DNA from: JAKAAZ01 sp963817855
Lineage (GTDB): Bacteria > Acidobacteriota > Terriglobia > Terriglobales > Acidobacteriaceae
Direction of reading: 5' to 3'
Assembly (NCBI GenBank): GCA_963817855.1
Contig: CAWFQA010000001.1
Coordinates: 372,001 to 436,000 of the forward strand
DNA length: 64,000 nucleotides
A model generated the notes under the pieces. That model worked only from the letters and a program-made list of their open reading frames with translations. It had not been told where the DNA came from and did no database searches. The position numbers were made by a program, and so were the translations under genes. How positions within the stretch are numbered: the first letter of the stretch is position 1; each line of letters opens with the position of its first letter. Positions 45,237 to 55,264 of the stretch are shown one piece after another.

Positions 45237-46442
45237 ATGAGTCCTGCGCGTCGCGCCCTCGCGAAGAGTTGGAAACGGCTGGATGGTGTCGACCTCATCC
45301 GAGGACTGGCGATCCTGTTCGTGCTGATGAATCACGTGAACATGCAGTTGCTGTTTGCGCGGGTTCCGTACACGCATGGACTGCCAAAACAACTTGTCTC
45401 CTCACTGGTGTGGAATGGCCAGTTCGGCGTCCAGATGTTTTTCGCCGTTTCCGGCTTCCTGATTACGTCGACAACTCTGCGGCGTTGGGGCTCTCCTGAA
45501 AATGTTCGGCCTCGCGATTTCTACCTGCTTCGATTTGCCCGCATTGCACCGCTGCTTCTGCTGCTGCTCGCAGTTCTGAGCGTGCTTCACTTGGGCGGCG
45601 TAGAGCATTTTGTCATCCATCCGCGAACGGGAGGACTGGGAGCCGCGTTGCTCGCGGCGCTTACGTTTCGCGTGAATGTGCTGGAGGCGACGCGGGGATA
45701 TCTTCCGGGAAGTTGGGACATCCTGTGGTCGCTCTCGGTCGAAGAGACCTTCTATCTTTTCTTTCCACTGGCCTGCAAATTGTTTGGACGCGGAAGATTA
45801 TTAGTGGCGCTGCTGCTGGGTTTCGTGGTTCTCGGGCCATTTGGCCGGACTATTCTCGCCCACGGCAACCCAGTCTGGCATGAGTACTCGTATTTAGGCG
45901 CGATGGATGCAATTGCCCTGGGATGCCTGACGGCGTTGCTGATCGCGCGTGTCCATCTTGTGCGCAAACAGCTTTGGATGTGCGGCATCTCGGGCGCGAT
46001 CCTTGTCACTTTCATCCTGGGTTTTTCGCGCACGGCCTACGCGTGGGGCCTGGAGCGCAATGGTCTGGACATGACGATACTTGCGGTCGGGACATGCTTG
46101 CTGATCGCCGTCTCCGCAGAAACGCAATGGAGCGGACCGCGAATTCTCGCTCCGATTTTGTGGCTCGGGCGGCGCAGTTATGAGGTTTACCTGACGCACA
46201 TGTTTCTTGTCATCGCGATCTTCGGCCTGTTTCTGGCGCTCGGCAAGCCTCTCGCTGCTGTTCCCGTACTATTTGTAACAGTCATTGTTCTATCTGGATT
46301 GCTTGGCGAGGCAGTGGCTCGCTTCTACTCGGAACCCATGAATACTCTTCTGCGAAATAAGTTTGGAAATGGCGTAAATCGCCTTGGATCGGTGATCGAC
46401 CGCTCTCCCGAGGCTCAGCCGGCAAGTCATCTCTCCGCGTGA
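45237..46442 (+). CDS. acyltransferase 3 family membrane protein
   Basis: 401 residues with about ten membrane helices. The N-terminus RLDGVDLIRGLAILFVLMNH (first conserved Arg/His region) and VQMFFAVSGFLITSTTLRRW identify the acyltransferase 3 (OafA/NodX-like) family, which O-acetylates or succinylates sugars of LPS, exopolysaccharide or peptidoglycan. WDILWSLSVEETFYLFFP is a further hallmark. No glycosyltransferases accompany it. Confidence 0.9.
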   Translation: MSPARRALAKSWKRLDGVDLIRGLAILFVLMNHVNMQLLFARVPYTHGLPKQLVSSLVWNGQFGVQMFFAVSGFLITSTTLRRWGSPENVRPRDFYLLRFARIAPLLLLLLAVLSVLHLGGVEHFVIHPRTGGLGAALLAALTFRVNVLEATRGYLPGSWDILWSLSVEETFYLFFPLACKLFGRGRLLVALLLGFVVLGPFGRTILAHGNPVWHEYSYLGAMDAIALGCLTALLIARVHLVRKQLWMCGISGAILVTFILGFSRTAYAWGLERNGLDMTILAVGTCLLIAVSAETQWSGPRILAPILWLGRRSYEVYLTHMFLVIAIFGLFLALGKPLAAVPVLFVTVIVLSGLLGEAVARFYSEPMNTLLRNKFGNGVNRLGSVIDRSPEAQPASHLSA

Positions 46443-46568
46443 GGATAGCGTTTCAGTGGGCTTCATTCGCAGGCTGCGCGAAACCTCAGATTTCTGGGAT
46501 TGAACTTATCCGTTTCACTGCAGCGTGCTTGCATTTACGTGGTGTGGGGTGATTCACTTGTCTGCGTT

Positions 46569-48032
46569 ATGAATCGTCGAAAATTTCTGTGCTCTACTGT
46601 TGCGACGGCCGCTGTAACTGCGTTCCCGAAGATTCTTCACGCTGAACCCATTGCGGAAGTATCCGCGCGCCTCACCATCGAGATGAATCAGCCAGGGCAG
46701 CCGATTCCAAGAAATTTTCTTGGGCTCAGCTATGAGTCCGCGCAGCTGTCTGATCCGGAATATTTTTCGAGGACGAATAATGGCCTGGCAGGATTTCTGC
46801 GTCCGCTGGGGCAAGGCGTGCTGCGCATTGGCGGCAACTCCAGCGAGTATGCCTTCTGGACGCCGCATCCTTCGAACAATGCAGCCGCACATTCGTCCGG
46901 GCCGATCGGTCCCGACATAGGCCACCATGCCCCAGCAAACACGCAGACCACGCCGGACTCCATCCGCAATCTGCGACAGTTTTTGGATATGGTCAACTGG
47001 CGCGCGATGTATGGACTGAATTTCGGCAAGGGCACCCCGCAGCAGGCTGCGGAAGAAGCCGCGTTTGTCTTCGACACGCTGGGCGATCGGTTGATCAGCT
47101 TTCAGATCGGCAATGAAGACGATCTATTTCCGCATAATGGTCTGCGTCCGCCGGGGTATAGCTATCAGGATTTTGCAAAAGAGTGGAAGACGTTTTATGA
47201 CGCCGTGAAGGCGCGAGTCCCGCAGGCAAAGTTTGCCGGTCCGGACACGGCAGGCACCAGCGACTGGCTGGTGCAGTTCGCGCAGCAGTTCGGCAACGAC
47301 ATTATTGAATTATCCACGCACTACTATGCGCTGGGGCCGCCCAGCGATCCTTCGATGACGATTCAGCGGCTGCTCAGTCCTGACAATCCACGGTGGGTGT
47401 CGGGAGTGCCGAAGATTCGACAGGCGATGACGGAATCGCATCTGCCTTACCGCCTCACGGAGACGAATTCCTGTTATGGCGGCGGCAAGCCGGGAGTCAG
47501 CAATACGTTTGCGTCGTCATTGTGGGCGCTGGATTTGATGTTCCAGCTGTTGACGATTGGCGGCAGCGGCATCAACTTCCACGGTGGCGGATATGGATGG
47601 TATGCGCCCGTTGTCGGCACGCTCGAGAACGGATTTGTCGCGCGTCCGGAGTACTACGCGCTGCTGGTGATGGCGCAGATGTTGGGAGGCCGCGTGGTTG
47701 CGAGTCAATTGGATGCCGGCAATGCGGGGCCACTGTTTGTGGCCTATGCGGCGGAGGACGCTCAGGGCAAACTGCGCGCAGTGGCCATCAACAAAGACAG
47801 CGAGAAGAATGTGCGCCTGAAGCTGCAGGCGAATTCTTCCGGCGAACGTGTTTCGCTGCAACGCCTGATCGCCCCAAAATTAGACGACGAGCAGGACACT
47901 ACCTTTGCCGGTTCGCCGGTCGGCGCGGAGGGCTCTTTCCGGCCAAGCCGTGTGGAACATTTCGGCGTCACCTACGGAGCGGCGGAATGCGATATCCCCG
48001 CCGGAAGCGCGGCTTTGTTGACCTGGGAGTAG
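46569..48032 (+). CDS. GH79-like glycoside hydrolase with Tat signal
   Basis: 487 residues from the ATG at 46569; MNRRKFLCSTVATAAVTAFP is a twin-arginine signal. The catalytic TIM barrel shows FLGLSYESAQLSDPEYF, VLRIGGNSSEYAFW, the acid/base QIGNEDD near 178 and the nucleophile region RLTETNSCYGG near 297, as in GH79 beta-glucuronidase/heparanase-like enzymes. The C-terminal beta domain ends in LLTWE. It probably attacks uronic-acid-containing glycans. Confidence 0.8.
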   Translation: MNRRKFLCSTVATAAVTAFPKILHAEPIAEVSARLTIEMNQPGQPIPRNFLGLSYESAQLSDPEYFSRTNNGLAGFLRPLGQGVLRIGGNSSEYAFWTPHPSNNAAAHSSGPIGPDIGHHAPANTQTTPDSIRNLRQFLDMVNWRAMYGLNFGKGTPQQAAEEAAFVFDTLGDRLISFQIGNEDDLFPHNGLRPPGYSYQDFAKEWKTFYDAVKARVPQAKFAGPDTAGTSDWLVQFAQQFGNDIIELSTHYYALGPPSDPSMTIQRLLSPDNPRWVSGVPKIRQAMTESHLPYRLTETNSCYGGGKPGVSNTFASSLWALDLMFQLLTIGGSGINFHGGGYGWYAPVVGTLENGFVARPEYYALLVMAQMLGGRVVASQLDAGNAGPLFVAYAAEDAQGKLRAVAINKDSEKNVRLKLQANSSGERVSLQRLIAPKLDDEQDTTFAGSPVGAEGSFRPSRVEHFGVTYGAAECDIPAGSAALLTWE

Positions 48033-48277
48033 GAACGCACGTTGGTCGCTCCTCCATTTGGTGGCGCCAGACAGACCATTTTTTGCGGCCGGGATTCGGC
48101 AAACCGCCGTTGCGGTATCTCCCGGAGGGCATTCCCAAATCAGGTCGACTGGAGCGCCTCCAAACTTTCGTCACTCGCGGCCGGGTTCTTGCAGGGCTAC
48201 ACTCGGGTTGACATTCCACAAATTCCAGCGACACGTGTCATCTTCGCCGGATTGTGCTTGTCCCCTCAGTGCCTGGC

Positions 48278-49477
48278 ATGGAGACTCATATCATCCTGGT
48301 TGTTGCCTCGATCCTGCTCTCCGGTGGTGGCATCGGGCTGGCGATCGTGCGCATGACCAATCCGCTTTTTAGAGGCGCTGGCTGGCTCGGCGCGTGCTTC
48401 GCTTCCGGGGCGCTGGCGGCCGTGGCATTTGCAGCGGCGGTTGCTCGCGGTGAGGCTTCCTTTCTAGCGATCGCGGATGCTTTGATTTTGCTGGCGTTTG
48501 TGTTTCTGCACGTTTGTTTTTTGGAATTGAGCGAAAGCAAGTCGAGAGTCCCCCGGCTGGGCATCGCATTGCTCATCGCGCAAGCGCTGAGCTGCCTTTT
48601 CTATCTCCATGTGCACGAATTGCGACAATATTCCGCTGTAACTCTCGGCCTGCTGGTGGCAGTGCAGGCCGGCGAGAGCGCCTTGTGGCTGAAGAAAGCC
48701 AACCAAGGATGGATGGACGCTCCGGTATGGTTTAACTTTGCACTTCTGCTCGGCTTTGCTGCCTTCAATCTGGTCCGAAGTGCGATCATTCTGGCTTTCG
48801 GGACTCCGCATACACTACAGCTGCCGAATCCGTTGGAGGCGACCGCCGCTGTCGTGTTTCTTGGCGCGGCCATCGGTCTGGGGTTTGGTGTGTTCTGGAT
48901 GGAAGGCAACCAGATAAGACTGGAACTGGAGCGACTGGCAAACGTCGATCCGCTCACCGGCATCCACAATCGCCGGTCATTCACTGCCTTGTGCGAGCAG
49001 GAGCTACTCAAAACTTCCCGCACCGGTGACGTTTTTTCGCTCATCATGCTCGATCTGGATCACTTTAAGCAGATCAACGATCGCTACGGTCATCGCGCTG
49101 GAGATACAGTTCTTTGCAGCGTGGTTGAGAAGCTACGACATTCCGTCCGCAACATCGACGTCGTCGGCCGCTGGGGAGGCGAAGAGTTTGTGGCGCTGTT
49201 GCCCAAGGCAGACGCCGAGGCCGCAATGACCGTGGCGCATCGGCTGCGGTATCACATCGACTCGATCGCGGTGCCCAGCCCTAGATTGCCTGACAACGGC
49301 GTACGACAGAACATCACGCTCACGGTCAGCATCGGAGTCACCACCTATCTGGGACATGATTCCACCATCACAATTCAGGATCTGCTGCACGAATGCGATT
49401 CGGCGATGTATCAAGCCAAGGCCGAGGGGCGCGATCGCATCGTTGCTCTCGATACAAAATTGATGCTGGTCCGCTGA
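48278..49477 (+). CDS. membrane diguanylate cyclase (GGDEF), second copy
   Basis: About 399 residues from the ATG at 48278 (a start at 48254 is also possible). Six to seven hydrophobic segments occupy residues 3-210; no sensory domain is recognised. The GGDEF domain begins at DPLTGIHNRRSFTALC and has the active motif RWGGEEF with an RNID I-site five residues before it. It shares no detectable similarity with the other cyclase (18165) outside the catalytic domain, so the two probably sense different signals. Convergent with pgeF. Confidence 0.88.
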   Translation: METHIILVVASILLSGGGIGLAIVRMTNPLFRGAGWLGACFASGALAAVAFAAAVARGEASFLAIADALILLAFVFLHVCFLELSESKSRVPRLGIALLIAQALSCLFYLHVHELRQYSAVTLGLLVAVQAGESALWLKKANQGWMDAPVWFNFALLLGFAAFNLVRSAIILAFGTPHTLQLPNPLEATAAVVFLGAAIGLGFGVFWMEGNQIRLELERLANVDPLTGIHNRRSFTALCEQELLKTSRTGDVFSLIMLDLDHFKQINDRYGHRAGDTVLCSVVEKLRHSVRNIDVVGRWGGEEFVALLPKADAEAAMTVAHRLRYHIDSIAVPSPRLPDNGVRQNITLTVSIGVTTYLGHDSTITIQDLLHECDSAMYQAKAEGRDRIVALDTKLMLVR

Positions 49478-49491
49478 TTCGATCGCGGCAG

Positions 49492-50616
49492 TTATGGCCG
49501 GATGCCAATGGCACTGACCATGCGGCCCGTAAACCCTTGTTCGGCACGATGCGAGAAAAAGCGCTTTGTATCGCAAGCCGTGCAGAGATTCAGTGCATAA
49601 ATCTTCTGCGGCGCGATTCCCGCATCCATCAATTGACGCCGGTTCGCTTCCACCAGGTCGAGATGCAGGCTTGGTCCCAGATTGCTGTGTCCCGGGGCGC
49701 GCGCCGTAAGGAACAGCATTGGATATTTTTCTTTGATCGGATCCAGGTCAAAGACTTCTTCAAACAGGGTCTCCGCGTAGCTAAACTGGGAGACGAACTC
49801 CATCCGCACTTCTTCGCCGACTGAGTAGCAGCATCGCCCAATTCCCGGACCGATGGCCGCCGTCAGGTCCCGCGGATCGCTGCCAAACTCCGCTCGCAGG
49901 CGACCCACGCCGCGCTCCACAATCCGCGCCAGCGTTCCTCTCCACCCGGCATGAAACGCAGCGACAATTCGCTGGCGCACGTCCACAACCAGCACCGGAA
50001 TGCAGTCCGCGGTTTGGATGCCGAGCAGCATTCCCGGCTCACTTGCGATCCATCCATCGCCTCGCAGAGGTCTCGCGCCGGCGGATTGTTCACCCGCGCG
50101 ACGGTCAGACCTATGTACCAGTCCGGAGTGGATCTGTCGAAGCAATCGCAACTGCGGCGTGTTGTTTCGTTTTGACTTTGACGTGCGATCGGCGGTGGTG
50201 AGCAACGTCTGCACAAACAGTTCTCGGTTGCGCTTCACGTTCTCCGGGGAATCAGCCGTGGTCAATCCCAAATTCAGCTCTCCGCATTTCTGTTTTTGAT
50301 CCCCTGGCCAATACGCGGTCGACACGCCTCCGGCACGCGTGCTGAAGCCATGTAACAGCCAGCCGTACTGTTGCCACTGCGGCACGCGAAGGATATTCGG
50401 CTCGAGGGCCTTTATCCCAAGCTTTTTTGCTGCTGCCACGGCCCGACCAGCGCGTTTTTTCACCGCGGTAGACGATTTCTTCTTGTCCGGTTCCGCGGGA
50501 CTGACCGCGATATGTTTCTTATGCGGACTGCGGGTCAGACCGCCGAGCTGGAATAGCGCATCGAGTTCCTGAATCCTGGTGCGGCTGGTTTGGGAAGTTG
50601 TTTTCGCTGACACCAC
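49492..50616 (-). CDS. pgeF: PgeF/YfiH-family multicopper-fold purine nucleosidase/polyphenol oxidase
   Basis: 374 residues, starting at GTG. The first ~85 residues are a Lys/Arg-rich extension not seen in E. coli YfiH; from WLLHGFSTRAGGVS on it is the normal fold, with metal and active-site motifs LRQIHSG, GIQTADCIPVL, AAFHAGWRGT, IGPGIGRCCYSVG and the final NLCTACDTKRFFSHR. Known members remove toxic muropeptide editing errors and process purine nucleosides. The extension may be an upstream start artefact. Confidence 0.85.
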   Translation of the reverse strand: MVSAKTTSQTSRTRIQELDALFQLGGLTRSPHKKHIAVSPAEPDKKKSSTAVKKRAGRAVAAAKKLGIKALEPNILRVPQWQQYGWLLHGFSTRAGGVSTAYWPGDQKQKCGELNLGLTTADSPENVKRNRELFVQTLLTTADRTSKSKRNNTPQLRLLRQIHSGLVHRSDRRAGEQSAGARPLRGDGWIASEPGMLLGIQTADCIPVLVVDVRQRIVAAFHAGWRGTLARIVERGVGRLRAEFGSDPRDLTAAIGPGIGRCCYSVGEEVRMEFVSQFSYAETLFEEVFDLDPIKEKYPMLFLTARAPGHSNLGPSLHLDLVEANRRQLMDAGIAPQKIYALNLCTACDTKRFFSHRAEQGFTGRMVSAIGIRP

Positions 50617-51005
50617 TAAATTTTATGCTGGGAGTTGACCTTGGGGGCATGCAGACGCGAAAGGCCCGCGTTGGCGGGCCCTGCATCGAGGCTAGCGAAG
50701 ATAAATTGGCAGGAACTTACAGGATGGGAGCCACTCAGTTTGTCGAGCGACAGAGGTAGCGGGAAAAAATTCTGAAAGAGGACTGCTGATTGGGATGCCT
50801 CATCTTGAACATCAACGGTGCAATCAAAAGGCCAAACGCGTTGAAATTGCTCGATTCATACCTCAAGCGCCGATTCATGAACCAGAGTCGCCACTAACTC
50901 ATTCATAATCAGGAAGATTTGGCACTTCGACTCATCGTTTTCCAAGATCCTTTTACGTTAGATGCCCAGGACGATCTCTTCGGTACCTATAGCATCAAAA
51001 TACCA
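50617..51005. other. intergenic region with a strong hairpin
   Basis: No gene is evident. GGCCCGC (50663-50669) and GCGGGCC (50674-50680) form a perfect 7-bp stem; on the minus strand it is followed by TTTCGC, so it may be a weak terminator for the sigma-54 regulator gene. A long plus-strand frame begins in this gap at 50919 but is antisense to that gene and rejected. Confidence 0.45.
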
Positions 51006-52547
51006 CTAGTGGGCAGGCCCGTTCTCTGTTGTGCTTTCTGTGCCAATTTCCTTCAACGCGCTTTCCTCCAACTGCATTTGCTTGATTTTGTTCAACAATG
51101 CCTTGTAGCTAACCTGCAAACGCCGGGAAGCCTCGCGCCGGTTCCAGTGGGTCGCGTCCAGCATTTGCTGGATCGCGCGTCGCTCCGCCTCCCACGCCGC
51201 GCGCCGGCCCACCTCCAGCAGAGACAATTCGGAGGTGCCCGGATTATCCGTGGCCGGAAGCGTGGCCGGTTGGCCTGCGATGGATGGATCGTGCAACGAC
51301 GTAGCGGCTTCAGCGTGGCCGTGGCTGGAAAGCTCGCGGAGAATCTGCGTTTCGCTGCCAACGATCACAAATCGCTTGCAGAGGTTTTCCAGTTCGCGAA
51401 TATTGCCGGGCCAGTCGTACTGCATCATGCGCTCGGCGGCCTCGGGGCTAAAGCGACGGAGCGGACGCCCATATTGAATCGCATACTTTCGCAACAGGTA
51501 GTCCGTGAGCACGGGAATCTCGTCGCGGCGTTCGCGCAACGGCGGCAGGAAAATGGTAACCACGTTGATGCGATACAGCAGGTCTTCACGGAACAACCCA
51601 TCGCGGACCCGTTCTTCAAGCAGTTTATTTGTGGCGCACACGACGCGTACATCGACGGCAACATCGCGCTTGGCGCCCAGGCGAGAAAACGTGCCGTCCT
51701 GCAACACATGCAGCAGTTTGGCTTGCAGCATCGGATGCATCTCGGCAATCTCATCCAGAAAAAGCGTGCCGTGGTTTGCCAATTCAAACTTGCCGGGCTT
51801 ATCGCGCGTGGCACCGGTAAAAGCGCCGGCCTCATAGCCAAACAATTCGCTCTCCAGCAGGTCGTGTGGAATGGCCGCGCAATTGACTTTGATGAAGGGC
51901 TTTTGCCTGCGGCGCGAATGCTCAAACAGCAGGCGCGCGATGACTTCTTTTCCCACTCCGCTTTCGCCGCGGATCAGGACCGTGACATCGGTGCCCGCAA
52001 CTTTCTCTACAGTGTGGCGAATCTCCGCCATGCGCGGATTGGCGCCCACCATTGCCGGTGGCGGCAGCAGCGGCATGGAAGGATCGACCTCTTCGCCGTC
52101 GTCGATCACCGGAGCCAGCGTCCTGGCGGCCGCGCCAGCGTCGCCGCTATGCTGTTCGGGTACCGCGGCGACTGGGACCGGAAGCCGCTCCAGCACGCCC
52201 TGCGCTCGTTCCACCATGAAAGCGGCATCCAGCGGGAGAGTCCACACATCCTCCGCGCCCAGGCGAGAGATGCTGAACGTGATTTCTTCGGTGGGCCGGG
52301 ACAATGCCACGACGATTGGCAAGTAAGGATTGCGGGCTCGCACCTGCTCCAGCAGGCTGCCGTCCTTATCCAACTCCAATACCAGCAGGTTTGGCGGTCG
52401 CTCCAGTAGCTGTTCCAGCAGATGCTCCGCAGAGCGCACCTGGACCAGCGACACCGTTGCGCCGGCCTGCATCAGCACTTGCGCCAACGATGCGGAATGC
52501 GCCGTATCCAAGACGGCGAGCAAAACCTGGACCTGGGTCACAGCCAT
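51006..52547 (-). CDS. sigma-54 interaction (AAA+) transcriptional activator with pseudo-receiver
   Basis: 513 residues. Residues 1-125 resemble a response-regulator receiver, but at the phosphoacceptor position the sequence is LLVLELD with Glu58 in place of Asp, and acidic partners near the N-terminus are missing. The AAA+ domain has Walker A GESGVGKE (194-201), GAFTGA (241-246) for sigma-54 contact, Walker B LFLDEIAEM and DYLL/R-finger region. The C-terminus is a Fis-type helix-turn-helix (NRREASRRLQVSYKALLNKI). It therefore should activate RpoN promoters without classical phosphorylation. No kinase is adjacent. Confidence 0.9.
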   Translation of the reverse strand: MAVTQVQVLLAVLDTAHSASLAQVLMQAGATVSLVQVRSAEHLLEQLLERPPNLLVLELDKDGSLLEQVRARNPYLPIVVALSRPTEEITFSISRLGAEDVWTLPLDAAFMVERAQGVLERLPVPVAAVPEQHSGDAGAAARTLAPVIDDGEEVDPSMPLLPPPAMVGANPRMAEIRHTVEKVAGTDVTVLIRGESGVGKEVIARLLFEHSRRRQKPFIKVNCAAIPHDLLESELFGYEAGAFTGATRDKPGKFELANHGTLFLDEIAEMHPMLQAKLLHVLQDGTFSRLGAKRDVAVDVRVVCATNKLLEERVRDGLFREDLLYRINVVTIFLPPLRERRDEIPVLTDYLLRKYAIQYGRPLRRFSPEAAERMMQYDWPGNIRELENLCKRFVIVGSETQILRELSSHGHAEAATSLHDPSIAGQPATLPATDNPGTSELSLLEVGRRAAWEAERRAIQQMLDATHWNRREASRRLQVSYKALLNKIKQMQLEESALKEIGTESTTENGPAH

Positions 52548-52680
52548 GAAGAGGTAATTTGATTTTAGACGCTTTCTGCGCTTCCTCTGGAAGATTCAGA
52601 TGCTTGGACTAGACAAGGCGCGTCGGCCCGTCATCTTGAGCGACCGCAACAGAGGAGGGTACGCTCAGATACCATGCCTC

Positions 52681-54153
52681 ATGGCCATTGAAATGCACCT
52701 TTCCGCGAAGATGCGCTGGTATGCGTCTGTCCTGGTGGCACTGGCAGGTCTGCACGCGGTCCCGGTCGCGGCGCAAACACAAGCTGCCGCACCGCTCTCC
52801 GACTATGTCGGCACATATGCTTTTGCTCCGGGGCAGACGGTTGAAATTGTCGCAGGCGACGAGCTATTTGCCGTTCTGGATGACGCTAAGTACAGACTCA
52901 AGCCCTCGGGCGTGGATCGATTTACGACCATCACTGGTAACGCAATTCCGTTTCTTCGCAACCCTGCGGGCAAAGTGACGGGTTATGAGCAGGACGGAAA
53001 ATTTCATCCGCGGGTGTCCGCAACCATCTCTGCGGAATCGGCTGCGTTGGCGTATCCGCGTCCGAAGGGCCAGGATTCACCCGCGGACTATCACGACCAT
53101 GTACCGGCCAACCTGCATGACGGGATTTCCGTTGGCGATATCGCGCATTCCGGTCTGGGGGTGGCGACGGCAAATGCGATTGTCCGAAGCATTCTCGACG
53201 GCACCTACAAGGACGTCCACGGTGTGCTGCTCTACCAGCACGGCAAACTGGTGATGGAGGAATATTTCTATGGATATAACGTCAACCGTCCGCATCAGCT
53301 TCGTTCGGCGACCAAGTCGGTTGTCAGCGCGCTGGCCGGTATCGCCATCGATCGTGGAGCGCTGACCGGAGTGGACGAACGCGTGCTGCGGCAGATGAGC
53401 TACACCAGCTACGCCAATCCCGACCCGCGCAAGGCAACGATGACGCTGGGGAATTTCCTCTCGATGAGTTCGGGATTAGACTGCAACGATCACACTTCTG
53501 ATTCGCCGGGGCGAGAGACTGTTCTGGATGACGCGCCGGATTGGGTGAAAGCGACGCTCGATCTGCCCATGATCCATGACCCCGGAACAGACGGTATGTA
53601 CTGCTCCGGCGGTGTTGCAGTGGTTGGCCGCATGACGGAGAACGCAGTCCACATGTACCTGCCGGATTATGCGCAGAAGAACCTTTTCGGGCCATTGGGT
53701 ATCGCGCGCGCCGATTGGAAATGGAATTACAACCTGACCAATGCGGACAAGGAGTACTCGCAGATTCACCTGCGTCCTCGCGACATGCTGAAACTTGGAA
53801 TCTTATTTTCACAGGATGGCCGCTGGCAAGGGCGGCAAGTGATTTCGTCCGCCTGGGTTCGAACCTCGACGGCAGAGCATAGCCACATCGAAAATGTGAG
53901 CTATGGATATTTCTGGTGGCGTCCGTGGTTGAACGTGGATACGCCGAGCGGTCCTCAGCATGTGCATCTGGTCGCTGCGCAGGGCAATGGGGGGCAGAAA
54001 ATCTACCTGGTGCCGCAGTATGGTCTGATTGCCGTCTTTACCGGCGGAGCCTACAACGTGGATGGCACGCCACCGAACTCTATTATGGCGAAGATCATTC
54101 TGCCGGCGGCGATGGCGGAGGCTGCCAGAAAGGAGTCTGCATCGCGTCCCTGA
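52681..54153 (+). CDS. secreted serine hydrolase of the beta-lactamase/class C fold
   Basis: 490 residues; I start at the ATG 52681 before a signal segment (RWYASVLVALAGLHAVPVAA), though the true start is uncertain. An N-terminal beta domain of ~100 residues is followed by the penicillin-recognising fold: SATKS holds the SxxK nucleophile, and GLDCNDHTSDSP and MYCSGGVAVVGRM are the following motifs. Such proteins are esterases or peptidases more often than true beta-lactamases. Divergent from the sigma-54 activator gene. Confidence 0.8.
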   Translation: MAIEMHLSAKMRWYASVLVALAGLHAVPVAAQTQAAAPLSDYVGTYAFAPGQTVEIVAGDELFAVLDDAKYRLKPSGVDRFTTITGNAIPFLRNPAGKVTGYEQDGKFHPRVSATISAESAALAYPRPKGQDSPADYHDHVPANLHDGISVGDIAHSGLGVATANAIVRSILDGTYKDVHGVLLYQHGKLVMEEYFYGYNVNRPHQLRSATKSVVSALAGIAIDRGALTGVDERVLRQMSYTSYANPDPRKATMTLGNFLSMSSGLDCNDHTSDSPGRETVLDDAPDWVKATLDLPMIHDPGTDGMYCSGGVAVVGRMTENAVHMYLPDYAQKNLFGPLGIARADWKWNYNLTNADKEYSQIHLRPRDMLKLGILFSQDGRWQGRQVISSAWVRTSTAEHSHIENVSYGYFWWRPWLNVDTPSGPQHVHLVAAQGNGGQKIYLVPQYGLIAVFTGGAYNVDGTPPNSIMAKIILPAAMAEAARKESASRP

Positions 54154-54175
54154 GCGAGGCACACTTGGCTCCAGA

Positions 54176-55264
54176 CTAGTTGGGAGCGGAGGGATGCAAC
54201 AGTTCGGCGACGGCATTGTGCAGGCGCTTGGAAAAATCTGCGTGAGACTCATTCGGTTGCTGCTGCAGCGGCTGTCCGATGCGCACTTCAAGTCCGGGTG
54301 GACGCAGTCGCGAGAAGCCTTTCCGCTGCGCCGCCTCCCACAATCCCACCAGTGCGACCGGAATCACCTGGGTGTGAGATTCCTGCGCCAGCAGGCTGAT
54401 CCCGGTCTGGAATGGCTGGAGTTCTCCGTTCAGCGTACGCCGGCCTTCAGGAAATACAAGCACGTTGTAGCCGCGGTCGAGCGCTTCTCCGGCGTGTGCA
54501 AAGCTTCGCCGCAGGCCAGCGCCCGCGGGCAGCGGAAACACATTCAAGAGTGCCGTCACCAGGAAGGCCTGCAGTGGAGCAAACCATCGCAGCAGTCCCG
54601 CACCCACTCCAGCCGCATCTCTTCTTTTTCGCCAAGCCTCCAGCAGTTCAGCCGACATGGCGACTGCCATGTGCGCACGCACACGATGTGGAAGGGCATA
54701 CAGGATCAGCGGCACGTCCATCGCGGTCACGTGATTGGCGACATAGATCGATGGACGCGTCGGTAATGCATTGCAATCGCAGCGCACCCGGGCATGCGCC
54801 AATAACCATGCCAACGGACGCAGTTTCCACTCGATAAACAGCATGCGCAGGAATTGCACGGGCGCACTCCACGGCCAATGCGGATATGGTGTTTCATCCT
54901 GCCCTCGCCGCGACGAGGAGGTAGGGCCCTCGTTCGTCGTACCAACCCCAGGTTCTTCTGACGCGACCTTCGTTCCGTTGACAGTCTGAAGCCCGTGCAC
55001 TTCTCCGGATTGTGCTGGGTGCAACAGGCTCCGCAAGTCGCCCAAGGTTCGCGCGCCTGCGACGGCGGCATCGCTGACAGAGACGCCGAACTGTTCTTCC
55101 ATCGCCATGGTCAACTGCATGCGCCCCAGGCTGTCGAGATGCAGATCAGTGGCCAACTCGGCCGAATCATCGAGTCCATTCACTTGCTGTCCGGTGACCT
55201 GCTGCAGCAGCCGCAGCAGCGGGTCTTGACTGGCCGTCAGTGGTCGATGAAGTATTTTCATCAC
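54176..55264 (-). CDS. acyl-carrier-protein domain fused to a PlsC-type acyltransferase
   Basis: Residues 10-82 form an acyl carrier domain with the phosphopantetheine Ser45 in DLHLDSLGRMQ. After a low-complexity linker, residues 135-355 are a glycerolipid acyltransferase: NHVTAMD (178-183, His/Asp motif) and FPEGRRT (271-277). The carrier could hand an acyl chain directly to the acyltransferase. The start, GTG/ATG near 55264, overlaps the upstream ligase gene by about 98 bases, and the ligase would charge a fatty acid, so the two genes look like one lipid pathway. Confidence 0.85.
   Translation of the reverse strand: MMKILHRPLTASQDPLLRLLQQVTGQQVNGLDDSAELATDLHLDSLGRMQLTMAMEEQFGVSVSDAAVAGARTLGDLRSLLHPAQSGEVHGLQTVNGTKVASEEPGVGTTNEGPTSSSRRGQDETPYPHWPWSAPVQFLRMLFIEWKLRPLAWLLAHARVRCDCNALPTRPSIYVANHVTAMDVPLILYALPHRVRAHMAVAMSAELLEAWRKRRDAAGVGAGLLRWFAPLQAFLVTALLNVFPLPAGAGLRRSFAHAGEALDRGYNVLVFPEGRRTLNGELQPFQTGISLLAQESHTQVIPVALVGLWEAAQRKGFSRLRPPGLEVRIGQPLQQQPNESHADFSKRLHNAVAELLHPSAPN

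Noticed and set aside
50919..52409. A 496-codon plus-strand open frame
   Set aside because: It is entirely antisense to the sigma-54 activator gene, whose motifs are unambiguous; high-GC codon bias creates such shadows.
52600..54153. Calling the serine hydrolase a class C beta-lactamase
   Set aside because: Only the general SxxK fold can be supported; most such proteins are esterases or peptidases.
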